Shown: one piece after another, positions 34,954 to 43,436 of the stretch
How positions within the stretch are numbered: position 1 is the stretch's first letter
Layout of the letters: each line of letters starts with the position of its first letter
Source of the DNA: CAWKCE01 sp032127035
Lineage (GTDB): Bacteria; Actinomycetota; Actinomycetes; JAHEKZ01
NCBI GenBank assembly: GCA_963848085.1
Contig: CAWKCE010000004.1
Coordinates: 248,001-312,000 of the forward strand
Direction: 5' to 3'
Length of the DNA stretch: 64,000 nucleotides
Translations under genes and position numbers: made by a program
The notes under the pieces: generated by a model
Databases searched by the model: none
The model's input: only the letters and a program-made list of their open reading frames with translations
What the model was told of the DNA's origin: nothing

Positions 34954-35355
34954 ATGCGTGACTCCGGCCGCTTGTTCGCCGGCATCGCCATCTTCTTCGG
35001 GCTGGTGGGTGTCGTCTACTGGGTGCTGGCTGACGAGCCGGCCGGCGCGGCGTTCCTGATCTTCACCGGCGGCCTCGGCTTCCTGATTGCCTTCTACCTG
35101 CTGTTCACGGCCAAGCGAGTCGAGCCGCTGCCCGAGGACGACCAGGAGGGCGAGCTGGCCGACGCCGCCGGCCAGTACGGGTTCTTCAGCCCGCACAGCT
35201 GGTGGCCGCTGCCACTGGGTGTCGGGGCAGCGATGATCGCGCTCGGGCTGGCTTTCGTGGCCTGGTGGATGATCCTCCTCGGGGCGGCGCTGCTGGTCTT
35301 CGCCACCGCCGGGCTCCTTTTCGAGTACTACCGCGGAGAGTTCGTCAGAAACTGA
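34954..35355 (+). CDS. ctaF: Cytochrome c oxidase subunit IV (actinobacterial type)
   Basis: 133 aa. A small membrane subunit of the actinobacterial aa3 oxidase. Four TM segments: GRLFAGIAIFFGLVGVVYWVL, AAFLIFTGGLGFLIAFYLLF, LPLGVGAAMIALGLAFVAWW and ILLGAALLVFATAGLLFEYY. The conserved GQYGFFSPHSWWPL sits between the pairs. Starts 3 bp after ctaD. Confidence 0.94.
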   Translation: MRDSGRLFAGIAIFFGLVGVVYWVLADEPAGAAFLIFTGGLGFLIAFYLLFTAKRVEPLPEDDQEGELADAAGQYGFFSPHSWWPLPLGVGAAMIALGLAFVAWWMILLGAALLVFATAGLLFEYYRGEFVRN

Positions 35356-35449
35356 CGTTGCAGGAGTCCAGATCTCTTGACATCCTGCCGACAGGAGAGG
35401 CGAGGCGGAGCGACTGCCTCTGCCCGTTCAGTGCAACCGGGGGTTCGAC

Positions 35450-36622
35450 ATGCGGCGTTGGCGCCGCCCGACCGAGCTGGCGGTGATCGCGGCCGCCGCC
35501 ACTGTGCTTGCGGCGTGCAGCGTGGCCGGCGCCCAGACCGAGGGTGGGTCTGCCGGTCCCGGTGTGGCGCAGGCGAACGTCGTCGTCCGGCCGGACGGAG
35601 CCCGATCCTGGCACCCGGATCGTCCGGTTGTCGTGTCGGTCACCGACGGCACCCTGACAAGCGTCCGCGTGGTCGACCAGAAGGGTCGTCAGGTGCGCGG
35701 GCGCGCCATCGCCGACAAGACGATGTGGACCTCGTCGACCGACTTGCTCCGCTTCGACACGAAGTACCGAGTGCGCGCCGACGCCGTCGACGCGGAGGGC
35801 CGGACCACCACCGTGGAGTCATCCTTCCGGACCGAGCGTCCCCGGCACCTGGTGCACTCCACGGTGCTGCCGGGCGACGGCCAGGTCGTCGGCGTGGGCA
35901 TGCCCATCGTCGTGACGTTCGACTCCCCGGTCCCGCGCCGCGCAGTGGTCGAGCGCCTGCTCAGCGTCCAGACCAAGCCTGCGGTGAGCGGCGGCTGGTA
36001 CTGGGTCAGCGACCAGCAGGTGCGCTGGCGCCCGCGCGAGTTCTGGCGAGCCGGGACCGACGTCACCGTCACCAGCTCCTTGGACGGCGTGCACCTCGGC
36101 AAGGGAACCTGGGGCGACGACGACGACCGCGTCTCGTTCACGGTGGGGGATGCGATCGTCAGCACGGTCGACATCGCCGCCCACACCATGACCGTCCGAA
36201 GCAACGGGGAAGTGATCCGGAAGGTGCCGGTGACGACCGGCAAGCCCGGCTGGGACACCCGTAACGGGATCAAGGTCATCATCTCCAAGGACCGCGAGGT
36301 CGTCATGGATGCGGCGACCATCGACGTGGACAGGCAGGACCCCGAGTACTACCGACTCGACGTCGAGTACGCGATGCGTGTCACGTGGAGTGGCGAGTAC
36401 CTGCACGCCGCCCCCTGGTCGGTGTCCTCACAAGGGGAGGAAAACGTCAGCCATGGCTGCACGGGTATGAGCGACGTCGACGCCAGCTGGTTCTACAACC
36501 TGTCCAAGCCGGGCGACGTCGTCCAGTACGTCAACGGGGTCCGCTCCCTCGAGGCCTGGAACGGGTACACCGACTGGAACGTCTCCTGGCAGGACTGGCG
36601 GGCCGGCAGCGCCCTGCGGTGA
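35450..36622 (+). CDS. L,D-transpeptidase with bacterial Ig-like domains (LdtMt2 type)
   Basis: 390 aa. Cross-links peptidoglycan 3-3 between meso-DAP residues. The N-terminus is lipoprotein-like (AAAATVLAACS). Two Ig-like segments occupy about 45-240, followed by the YkuD catalytic domain with HTMTVRSNGEVIRKVPVTTGK and the active-site SHGCTGMSDVDASWFYN (Cys nucleophile, His upstream). The C-terminal DWNVSWQDWRAGSALR is the cap typical of mycobacterial-type enzymes. It lies between ctaF and the qcr genes, as mmpS3 and Rv2197c do in M. tuberculosis; it is not known to act in respiration. Confidence 0.92.
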   Translation: MRRWRRPTELAVIAAAATVLAACSVAGAQTEGGSAGPGVAQANVVVRPDGARSWHPDRPVVVSVTDGTLTSVRVVDQKGRQVRGRAIADKTMWTSSTDLLRFDTKYRVRADAVDAEGRTTTVESSFRTERPRHLVHSTVLPGDGQVVGVGMPIVVTFDSPVPRRAVVERLLSVQTKPAVSGGWYWVSDQQVRWRPREFWRAGTDVTVTSSLDGVHLGKGTWGDDDDRVSFTVGDAIVSTVDIAAHTMTVRSNGEVIRKVPVTTGKPGWDTRNGIKVIISKDREVVMDAATIDVDRQDPEYYRLDVEYAMRVTWSGEYLHAAPWSVSSQGEENVSHGCTGMSDVDASWFYNLSKPGDVVQYVNGVRSLEAWNGYTDWNVSWQDWRAGSALR

Positions 36623-36631
36623 GATGGGGTT

Positions 36632-37156
36632 GTGACTGTCGTCGTTCGTGATGCCGTCGAGTCGGACGCTGACCGGCTGGGCCACATCAAGGTGACCGGC
36701 TGGCGGACCGCCTACCGGGGGCTGGTGAGTGACGCCGCGCTGGACCGGATGGACGCCGACGAGGTGGCTGCTGGCTTCGGCCGCGGCATCGCTCAGCTGG
36801 TCCGCGGGGATCGCCCGGGAGAAGGCTTCCTGGTGGCGACCGAGGCCGGTCTGGCGGTCGGGTACGCGATCATCGGGCCCTACCGGTGGGACGACGAGAT
36901 CCCGGGCGCGGGCGAGGTGTACGCCTTGTACGTGGACCCCTCCCGGTGGGGCGGTGGTGCCGGCCGGGCGCTCGTGGCGGCCGCAGAAGCCCGTCTGCGG
37001 GTCCTGGGGCACGCCGAGGCCGCATTGTGGGTGCTGGAGGCCAACCAGCTCGGCCGGAGCTTCTACGAGGCTGTGGGCTGGTCCGCCGACGGCGCGCAGG
37101 CCGCCCGCTGCGAGGTGGACGACGCTCTCGAGGTCCGCTACCGCCGCACCCTCTGA
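36632..37156 (+). CDS. GNAT-family N-acetyltransferase
   Basis: 174 aa. The acetyl-CoA-binding motif A is EVYALYVDPSRWGGGAGRALVAAAEARL (about 93-120, split R/Q-x-x-G-x-G/A replaced by RWGGGAG). Motif B is AALWVLEANQLGRSFYEAVGW. The N-terminal VVRDAVESDADRLGHIKVTGWRTAYRGLV is the substrate lobe. Starts at a GTG 10 bp after the L,D-transpeptidase stop, so the two are probably co-transcribed. Substrate unknown. Confidence 0.88.
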   Translation: MTVVVRDAVESDADRLGHIKVTGWRTAYRGLVSDAALDRMDADEVAAGFGRGIAQLVRGDRPGEGFLVATEAGLAVGYAIIGPYRWDDEIPGAGEVYALYVDPSRWGGGAGRALVAAAEARLRVLGHAEAALWVLEANQLGRSFYEAVGWSADGAQAARCEVDDALEVRYRRTL

Positions 37157-37158
37157 CC

Positions 37159-37242
37159 GTCGAGTGCACACCCCGCGGACACCCTGACCCGTCGAGTGCA
37201 CACCCCGCGGACACCCTGACCCGTCGAGTGCACACCCCGCGG
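37159..37242. repeat. 2.6 copies of a 32-bp tandem repeat
   Basis: Units 37159-37190 and 37191-37222 are identical; a third, 37223-37242, is partial. Each starts GTCGAGTGCACACCCCGCGG. They fill the gap between the convergent GNAT and qcrB genes. The embedded GTGCAC and CCGCGG are palindromes. Confidence 0.85.
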
Positions 37243-37250
37243 GGGTGGGA

Positions 37251-38927
37251 CTACTCGCGGGGGGCGAGCGCCTCCGCCCGGGAGTCGCTGATCTCGTGGT
37301 CGCGCTCGTCGGTCAGCTCGGTCTCGTGATGACCGGCCGCCTCGATCTCCTCCGGCGTGGGGCGGGGAAGCTGCTCGCCGTAGAAGAAGCGGGACAGCCG
37401 AGCCTGGAGCGACTTGTGCCAGTAGCCGGGCTGCTTGACCCCGTTGGCATCGGTCTTCTCCGGCATCGGGAGCGCCTCCGGCATGCGGTTGCGGTCGAGG
37501 ATGACCGCCCGCTCGCTGTCGGAGATGGGGGCGTGCTGCTCGTAGTACTCGCCACTGGGCAGCCGCTTGACGATCCCAGTCTCGTACCCGTGGAGCAGCT
37601 TGTCGCGGTCGCGGCGCTGCAGTGCCAGGCAGATGCGCCTCGTGGCGACGAAGACCAGTGGTGGGACCACGAAGATCGCGATGCGGAAGAACCACGTGAT
37701 CGTGTACACGTTCATGCTGAACGTGCTCGCGATCAGGTCGTTGCCGCCCTCGATCCAGAGCATGACGTAGAAGCTGAGCGCCATCGCCCCCAGAGCGGTG
37801 CGCGTCGGCGCGTTGCGGGGGCGGTCCAGCAGGTGGTGCACCTTCTTGTCACCGGTGGCCCACTGTTCGATCCAGGGGTACAGCGCCATGACCGTGAATA
37901 TCAGCCCGGGGAGGATGGCTGCCGGCACCAGAACATTGACGCTCAACGTGTACGAGCTGAAGAAGTTGATCTCTATGTTGGGCATCATCCGCAGGGCACC
38001 CTCGAGCCAGCCGATGTACCAGTCCGGCTGCGAGCCAGCTGTCAGCTGGTCGGGGACATAGGGCCCGTAGACCCAGATCGGGTTGATCTGGAACACCGCG
38101 CTGATCGCGGCGGTGAGCCCGAAGACCACGAAGAAGAAGCCGCCGGCCTTGGCCGTGTACACCGGGAAGAGGGGGTAGCCCACGACGTTCTTCTCGGTGC
38201 GTCCCGGGCCAGGGAACTGGGTGTGCTTCTGGTACCAGACCAGCATCAGGTGCACGGTGATCAGCGCCAGGATGACCCCCGGTACGAGGAGCACGTGCAC
38301 CGTGTAGAGCCGGGGGATGAAGTCGCTGCCCGGGAACTGGCCACCGAAGATGAAGAACGACAGGTAGGTGCCGACGAGAGGAATCGCGAGCGTGATCCCC
38401 TCGGCGATTCGCAGGCCGGTCCCGGACAGGAGGTCGTCGGGCAGGGAGTAGCCGGCAAAGCCCTCGAGCAGGGCCAGCGTCAGCAGGCCGACGCCGATCA
38501 CCCAGTTGATCTCCCGGGGCTTGCGGAAGGCACCGGTGAAGAACACCCGCAGCAGGTGGACGGAGATGGCGGCGACGAAGAACAGGGCGCCCCAGTGGTG
38601 GATCTGGCGCATCAGCAGGCCGCCGCGGATGTCGAAGCTGATGTCCAGCGTTGAGGCGTACGCCTCGGACATCTTGACGCCGTTGAGCGGGATGTAGCTG
38701 CCGTCGTAGACCACCTCGATCATCGACGGCTTGAACCACAACGACAGGAAGGTGCCCGACAGCAGCAGGATGATGAAGCTGTAGAGGGCGATCTCGCCGA
38801 GCATGAACGACCAGTGGTCGGGGAAGACCTTGCCGAGGTTCCTCTTGAGGAACGTGGACGCGGGCACGCGGTCGTCGACCCACTTGTAGCCCTTACCCCC
38901 GACCTGCTCGATCTGGCTGGTTGTCAT
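37251..38927 (-). CDS. qcrB: Cytochrome bc1 complex cytochrome b subunit
   Basis: About 558 aa. Quinol-oxidising core with haems bL and bH. The haem ligands are histidines in MRQIHHWGALFFVAAISVHL and RLYTVHVLLVPGVILALITVHLML. The Qo-site motif PDWYIGW (the actinobacterial form of PEWY) is near residue 315. The C-terminal cytosolic extension (about 420-558) is long and charged, as in mycobacterial QcrB. ATG 38927 overlaps qcrA as ATGA; an open frame to 39404 is the qcrA shadow. Confidence 0.96.
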   Translation of the reverse strand: MTTSQIEQVGGKGYKWVDDRVPASTFLKRNLGKVFPDHWSFMLGEIALYSFIILLLSGTFLSLWFKPSMIEVVYDGSYIPLNGVKMSEAYASTLDISFDIRGGLLMRQIHHWGALFFVAAISVHLLRVFFTGAFRKPREINWVIGVGLLTLALLEGFAGYSLPDDLLSGTGLRIAEGITLAIPLVGTYLSFFIFGGQFPGSDFIPRLYTVHVLLVPGVILALITVHLMLVWYQKHTQFPGPGRTEKNVVGYPLFPVYTAKAGGFFFVVFGLTAAISAVFQINPIWVYGPYVPDQLTAGSQPDWYIGWLEGALRMMPNIEINFFSSYTLSVNVLVPAAILPGLIFTVMALYPWIEQWATGDKKVHHLLDRPRNAPTRTALGAMALSFYVMLWIEGGNDLIASTFSMNVYTITWFFRIAIFVVPPLVFVATRRICLALQRRDRDKLLHGYETGIVKRLPSGEYYEQHAPISDSERAVILDRNRMPEALPMPEKTDANGVKQPGYWHKSLQARLSRFFYGEQLPRPTPEEIEAAGHHETELTDERDHEISDSRAEALAPRE

Positions 38928-39925
38928 CCGCGCTCCCAGAAGCTCGGTCCGACTGGCTGGGTGAAGTCGCCACGTGCCACCAAGTATCCGTCGGTATCCA
39001 CGGATATCGCGAGTTGAGGCAGCGCGCGGGCGGCCGGACCGAAGATCACGTTGGCCGCGTCGGTGAGGTCGAACGTGGACTGGTGGCAGGGGCACAGCAG
39101 GTGGTGGGTCTGCTGCTCGTAGAGGCTGATGGGGCAGCCCACGTGGGTGCAGATCTTGGAGAAGCAGAGGATGCCCTGATAGCCCCACGGGTCGTCCGCG
39201 GGGCCCTGCTCGGCCTTGATGTCGGTCGGGTCCATACGGACCAGGATCACCGGAGACTTGGCCAGCTCGTTGAGGTTGCCCTCCTCCTCCAGGACGAGAT
39301 CGATTCCCTCGGGGACTCCGCTGACGAGGGTTCCGATCTCCAGGTCCCCTGGCCGGATCGGCTGAAGCGTCTCCGCAGTGAGGATCCGCATGTCCTCGGT
39401 CCACATCGTGTGGCGCAGAACGGTGCCCGGCAGCGGTCCGAGGTCGCGCAGGAGAACCACGGCGGGGATGCCCGCCAGGGCCAGGGAGAGCAGGAGGCTG
39501 TTGCGGATGAACGGCCGGCGGGTGAAGCCGCTCTCGTCCCGGCCGCGCTCGTACTCCGCCAGGGCGGCCGCCCGCGACTCGTCGTCGGAGCCCTCCGGGT
39601 GACGTTCGTTGATGACCTCGACATCGGACATGAGCTTCTTCGCCCAGTGGATCGCCCCCGCACCGATGGCGAACAGCGCGACGCCCATGAACAGGCCCAG
39701 GGCGAAGTTCGATGCGCTGACGTTGCCGAAGAACGGGAGGTCCAGCAGGTCCTCGGTCGAGATGAACACAAAGGCGACGATGAAGCCCACGGTGGCGAGG
39801 GAGGATGCGATGAACAGCAGCCCGACCTGGCGCTCCGCTCGCTTGGCGGCACGAGGGTCGGTGTCGGCTCGCCGCGGCACGTGGGGAGGGAGGTCCTCGC
39901 TGTGAGACGAGTGCTCGATACTCAC
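38924..39925 (-). CDS. qcrA: Cytochrome bc1 complex Rieske iron-sulfur subunit
   Basis: About 333 aa. Passes electrons from quinol to the haem c of QcrC. It has three TM segments (GLLFIASSLATVGFIVAFVFI, NFALGLFMGVALFAIGAGAI and LLLSLALAGIPAVVLL), an actinobacterial feature, then the Rieske fold with ICTHVGCPI and LLCPCHQSTFDL as cluster-binding loops (CTH, CPCH). The GTG 39925 overlaps the qcrC stop as GTGA; an earlier ATG at 39985 would lie inside qcrC. Confidence 0.96.
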   Translation of the reverse strand: MSIEHSSHSEDLPPHVPRRADTDPRAAKRAERQVGLLFIASSLATVGFIVAFVFISTEDLLDLPFFGNVSASNFALGLFMGVALFAIGAGAIHWAKKLMSDVEVINERHPEGSDDESRAAALAEYERGRDESGFTRRPFIRNSLLLSLALAGIPAVVLLRDLGPLPGTVLRHTMWTEDMRILTAETLQPIRPGDLEIGTLVSGVPEGIDLVLEEEGNLNELAKSPVILVRMDPTDIKAEQGPADDPWGYQGILCFSKICTHVGCPISLYEQQTHHLLCPCHQSTFDLTDAANVIFGPAARALPQLAISVDTDGYLVARGDFTQPVGPSFWERG

Positions 39926-40749
39926 TTGGCCTTGACTCCGATCCAGACGGCGACAGCGATCATCAGACCCAGCCCGAGTGTCCACAGCAGCAGGCCCTCG
40001 GTCACCGGACCGAGTCGGCCGAGGTCGATGCCGCCGGGGTTGGGCTGCGTCTCCAGGCTCTTGATGTAACCGATGATGGCCTGCTTGTCCTGGACACGCA
40101 TTGTGGTGTCCGGGAAGACCGGCATGCTCTGCGGTCCGGTGAGCATGGCCTCGTAGATGATGCGCGGCTCGACGCCCATGAGACTCGGGGCGTACTTGCC
40201 GGCGGACAGCGCGCCGCCCTCACCGGCGAAGTTGTGGCACGACGAGCAGTTGGCCCGGTAGAGCTGCCCGCCGAGCGCCAGCTCCTCGGGCGTGAGGTTC
40301 GAGTAGTCGTACATGTCTGAGGTGGGGATGGCCGGACCCGGGTCGGCCGGGCTCAGTGAGACGATGTACGCCGCGAGCGCGGCCACCTCGTCGGGGGTGT
40401 AGACCGGGGTCTTCTGGGGGGCCTGCGCGCCGGGGTTGGCCAGCGGCATGCGTCCGGTCGAGACCTGGAAGTCGACGGCGGCGGCGCCCACGCCAATCAG
40501 GCTGGGGCCGGCCACGGTCCCGTCGGGCTGGAAGTTGCCCTCGCCACCGGCGCCGTGGCAGGTCGAGCAGCCCTCCAGGAAGAGCTTCTTGCCCTGCTCC
40601 ACCTGGGTGCTCGTGTCGGCACGGGGCGCAGCCTGCGCGCGGCTGGCCGACGATGCGATCGAGTAGGCACCTCCCATCGCCAGCAGTGCGACGAGGAGGA
40701 CGGCCGCCGTGGCGAACTTGCTGCGGCGCCGTGCGAGGAGTGCAGTCAC
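39922..40749 (-). CDS. qcrC: Cytochrome bc1 complex di-haem cytochrome c subunit
   Basis: About 275 aa. It has two CxxCH haem sites, EGCSTCHGAGG and ANCSSCHNFAG, the di-haem cytochrome cc that replaces a soluble cytochrome c in actinobacteria. The N-terminal signal/TM (VLLVALLAMGGAYSIASS) and the C-terminal TM (LLLWTLGLGLMIAVAVWI) anchor it outside. Methionine sixth ligands are probably in GRMPLANP and QSMPVFP. GTG 40749 was chosen since the extension to 40824 overlaps ctaE. Confidence 0.96.
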   Translation of the reverse strand: MTALLARRRSKFATAAVLLVALLAMGGAYSIASSASRAQAAPRADTSTQVEQGKKLFLEGCSTCHGAGGEGNFQPDGTVAGPSLIGVGAAAVDFQVSTGRMPLANPGAQAPQKTPVYTPDEVAALAAYIVSLSPADPGPAIPTSDMYDYSNLTPEELALGGQLYRANCSSCHNFAGEGGALSAGKYAPSLMGVEPRIIYEAMLTGPQSMPVFPDTTMRVQDKQAIIGYIKSLETQPNPGGIDLGRLGPVTEGLLLWTLGLGLMIAVAVWIGVKAK

Positions 40750-40771
40750 GTTGCGTTCCCTGTCCCGGTGG

Positions 40772-41377
40772 CTACTTGATGAGGTAGATCGTGGCGAACA
40801 GTGCGATCCACACGACGTCGACAAAGTGCCAGTAGTAGGAGACGACGATCGCGCGCGTGGCTTGGTCGTGGTCGAAACGTCGGGCGACGTAGGTGGTCAT
40901 CAGCACGAACAGGAAGGCCACCAGGCCACCGGTGACGTGCAGGGCGTGGAAGCCGGTCGTGAGGTAGAAGACCGACCCGTACGGGTCGCTCGACAGCGTC
41001 AGACCCTCGTGAGCAAGCTCGGTGTACTCGAAGACCTGTCCGGCGACGAACACCGAGCCCATGATGTAGGTGATCATGAACCAGAACCGGAGGCGTTTGA
41101 CGTCTCCTCGCTCGGCCGCGAAGACCCCGAGCTGGCACGTCAGCGACGACAGCACCAGGACGGTCGTGTTGGCCGTGGCGAACACGACATTCAGGTGCAC
41201 GGACTCCGGCGGCCAGGGCTCGGGAAGCGTGACCTGCCGAACCGTGAAGTACATCGCGAACAGGGCCGCGAAGAACATCAGCTCGGAGGCCAGCCAGACG
41301 ATCGTCCCGATGCTGACAAGGTTCGGCCGGCTGGGGGCCTGGTAGGAGGCGGTCTCCGCCGCGGTTGCAGTCGCCAC
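40772..41377 (-). CDS. ctaE: Cytochrome c oxidase subunit III
   Basis: About 201 aa with five TM segments. The opening [29 protein letters not shown] and [20 protein letters not shown] at the end are the subunit III signature. It is the first gene of ctaE-qcrC-qcrA-qcrB. The start is set at GTG 41377, where a CATAAT -10 lies 7 bp upstream (leaderless). ATG 41386 would add three residues but overlaps that -10. Confidence 0.95.
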   Translation of the reverse strand: MATATAAETASYQAPSRPNLVSIGTIVWLASELMFFAALFAMYFTVRQVTLPEPWPPESVHLNVVFATANTTVLVLSSLTCQLGVFAAERGDVKRLRFWFMITYIMGSVFVAGQVFEYTELAHEGLTLSSDPYGSVFYLTTGFHALHVTGGLVAFLFVLMTTYVARRFDHDQATRAIVVSYYWHFVDVVWIALFATIYLIK

Positions 41378-41384
41378 GGCGCGC

Positions 41385-41390
41385 ATTATG
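41385..41390 (-). promoter_or_regulatory. -10 element of ctaE-qcrCAB
   Basis: CATAAT on the minus strand, followed by 7 bp and the GTG of ctaE. It is close to the TAnnnT consensus. The divergent gene at 41570 has TACCAT at 41517-41522. Confidence 0.45.
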
Positions 41391-41569
41391 CCGGTCCCAG
41401 GGCCGCTGTGGGCGGCGGACCCCCGAGTCCGCGTGGCGAAGTCCGAGCCGACGTGTGCCGGACGTTGTCGCCAGAGACCACTCCTGGCCGGGGACGACGG
41501 CCCCGGCGCTGCTCGGTACCATCGCGGACACACGCAGCTGGCGCTGCTCCCGCCCGCGGAAGGTGTCGA

Positions 41570-41995
41570 ATGGCCGGCGAGACGCTCACCGTCTTGGTCT
41601 TCAGCGACGACTCGAACACCCGCGACCAGGTCCGACTCGCCCTGGGGCCCCGACCGGCGGCCGACCTGCCGTCGGTGGAGTACGTGGAGTGCGCCACCGA
41701 GTGGGCGGTTCTGGACCGGCTGGCCAAGGGAGACGTCGATCTGGCGATCCTCGACGGTGAGGCTGTCCCGGCGGGTGGGATCGGCGTCTGCCGCACCATC
41801 AAGCAGGAAGTCTTCGCAGCGCCGCCGATTCTGGTGCTGCTCGGCCGGCCCCAGGACTCCTGGCTGGCGAGCTGGGCGCGGGCCGACGCCGTCGTCCACC
41901 AGCCCCTGGACCCCGTCGCCACGGCGAGCCAGGCAGCGGAGCTGCTGCGGGCCCGAGTGGCGCCGGCGTCGACCGCAGTCGTTCCGCACGCCTGA
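41570..41995 (+). CDS. Receiver-like protein lacking key phosphorylation residues
   Basis: 141 aa, a single receiver-type fold. [21 protein letters not shown] has the paired acidic residues of strand 1; [15 protein letters not shown] has an Asp at the phosphoacceptor position. The switch Thr/Ser ([11 protein letters not shown]) and the invariant Lys (VVHQPLDP, His instead) are absent, so classical phosphotransfer is unlikely. No DNA-binding domain. ATG 41570 has GGAAGG. It lies 8 bp before trpD and is probably co-transcribed, which is unexplained. Confidence 0.75.
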   Translation: MAGETLTVLVFSDDSNTRDQVRLALGPRPAADLPSVEYVECATEWAVLDRLAKGDVDLAILDGEAVPAGGIGVCRTIKQEVFAAPPILVLLGRPQDSWLASWARADAVVHQPLDPVATASQAAELLRARVAPASTAVVPHA

Positions 41996-42003
41996 GCCGG
42001 CCC

Positions 42004-43080
42004 ATGGACCACAGCTGGCCGACGGTGCTGACCAGCCTGCTCGGTGGCCAGCCGCTGGACCGTGAGCAGGCCGCCTGGGCCATGGGGCAGGTCATGGCGG
42101 GGGACGCCACGCCCGCGCAGGTGGCGGCCTTCGCGGTGGCCTTGCGGGCCAAGGGAGAGACGGCCGACGAGATGGCCGGTCTGGTGGCGGCAATGCTCGA
42201 CCACGCCCGAAGGATCGACGTTCCGGGCCCCGTCGTCGACATCGTCGGCACGGGTGGGGACCACTCGCACTCGGTCAACATCTCGACGATGGCGGCCCTG
42301 GTGGCCGCCGGCGCGGGAGCCCGCGTGGTCAAGCACGGCAACCGGGCAGCCACGTCTTCGTGCGGCTCGGCAGACGTCCTGGAGGAGCTCGGCGTGCGCC
42401 TGGCGATGACCCCGGACCAGGTGGCCGAGCTGGCCACCGAGGTGGGGATCACGTTCTGCTTCGCCCAGGTGTTCCACCCCGCCATGCGTCATGCAGCGGC
42501 TCCGCGAAAGGAGATCGGGGTGCCGACGGCGTTCAACTTCCTGGGGCCGCTGACGAACCCCGCACAGCCCGCCGCGCAGGCGGTCGGGTGCGCCGACGAG
42601 CGCATGGCTGGGGTCATGGCGGAGGTGTTCTCGCAGCGTGGTGTGTCAGCGCTGGTGTTCCGTGGTGACGACGGGCTGGACGAGCTGACCGTGTCGACGA
42701 CGTCGTCGGTATGGGTGGTGGGGGGTGGTCAGGTCGTGCGGACGTCGCTCGCACCGGAGGAGCTCGGTATCGGGTTGGCGCCGCTGTCGGCGCTCCGGGG
42801 CGCTGACCGCGCCTTCAACGCCGCCGTCGTACGAGCGGTGCTGTCGGGGGAGGAACGAGGTCCGATCCGCGATGCCGTGCTGCTCAACGCGGCGGCCGGC
42901 CTGGCCGCGCTCGAAGCCGTTCCCGGCGCGCTGGCCGGCACCGGCTCGCTGGAGTCCGACCCCTTGACGGCTCGGCTCGCGCGAGGCATGGCGCGGGCTG
43001 CGGAGTCCGTGGACTCCGGCGCTGCCGCGGGCACGCTGGACCGCTGGGTCGCGGCGACCCAGTCCCGCTCCGCCGACTGA
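42004..43080 (+). CDS. trpD: Anthranilate phosphoribosyltransferase
   Basis: 358 aa. Second committed step of tryptophan synthesis: anthranilate plus PRPP. Motifs: [53 protein letters not shown], split as GTGGD (PRPP), [15 protein letters not shown], and [36 protein letters not shown]. No other trp genes in the window; isolated trpD beside ctaE is also seen in mycobacteria. Confidence 0.95.
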   Translation: MDHSWPTVLTSLLGGQPLDREQAAWAMGQVMAGDATPAQVAAFAVALRAKGETADEMAGLVAAMLDHARRIDVPGPVVDIVGTGGDHSHSVNISTMAALVAAGAGARVVKHGNRAATSSCGSADVLEELGVRLAMTPDQVAELATEVGITFCFAQVFHPAMRHAAAPRKEIGVPTAFNFLGPLTNPAQPAAQAVGCADERMAGVMAEVFSQRGVSALVFRGDDGLDELTVSTTSSVWVVGGGQVVRTSLAPEELGIGLAPLSALRGADRAFNAAVVRAVLSGEERGPIRDAVLLNAAAGLAALEAVPGALAGTGSLESDPLTARLARGMARAAESVDSGAAAGTLDRWVAATQSRSAD

Positions 43081-43160
43081 CATGTTGTGACCCGGCCAGG
43101 GCGCGTGGTGGTGTTGCAGAGGAAGAGCCGCGAGGAGCGGGTCGGACGGATCGAGCCGGA

Positions 43161-43436
43161 CTAGAGGCCGAGGGAGAAGGCGGCTTCGAGGTCGTGTCGG
43201 CTGTAGGCGCGGAAGGCAATGTGGGTCTCGGTGTGCACGATGCCCGGAACCTTGGTGAGCCGGCCGGTGATGACCTCGGCGAGATCCTCGTGCGCTCGCA
43301 CCCGGACCATCGCGATGAGGTCCACGCCACCGGTGACCGAGTAGACCTCGCTCACCTCCGGGATGGCGGCGATAGCCTCCGCGACTTCCTGGATCTGGTC
43401 GACGTCGCTCTGTACGAACACGATGGCGGTGATCAC
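43161..43436 (-). CDS. Lrp/AsnC ligand-binding-domain protein (no HTH)
   Basis: 91 aa. Only the RAM/AsnC effector domain: ITAIVFVQSDVDQIQEVAEA, VYSVTGGVDLIAMVRV and IVHTETHIAFRAYSRHDLEA. With no helix-turn-helix it cannot bind DNA itself; such stand-alone domains may bind amino acids or pair with full-length Lrp proteins. GTG 43436 overlaps the nuclease stop as GTGA, so it is made together with that gene. Confidence 0.88.
   Translation of the reverse strand: MITAIVFVQSDVDQIQEVAEAIAAIPEVSEVYSVTGGVDLIAMVRVRAHEDLAEVITGRLTKVPGIVHTETHIAFRAYSRHDLEAAFSLGL

Noticed and set aside
35377..35382. TTGACA as the -35 box of the L,D-transpeptidase promoter
   Set aside because: No -10-like hexamer lies 16-19 bp downstream (GCGAGG region).
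37159..37242. CRISPR-like array
   Set aside because: The repeats are directly adjacent with no spacers, only 2.6 units, and no cas genes are present.
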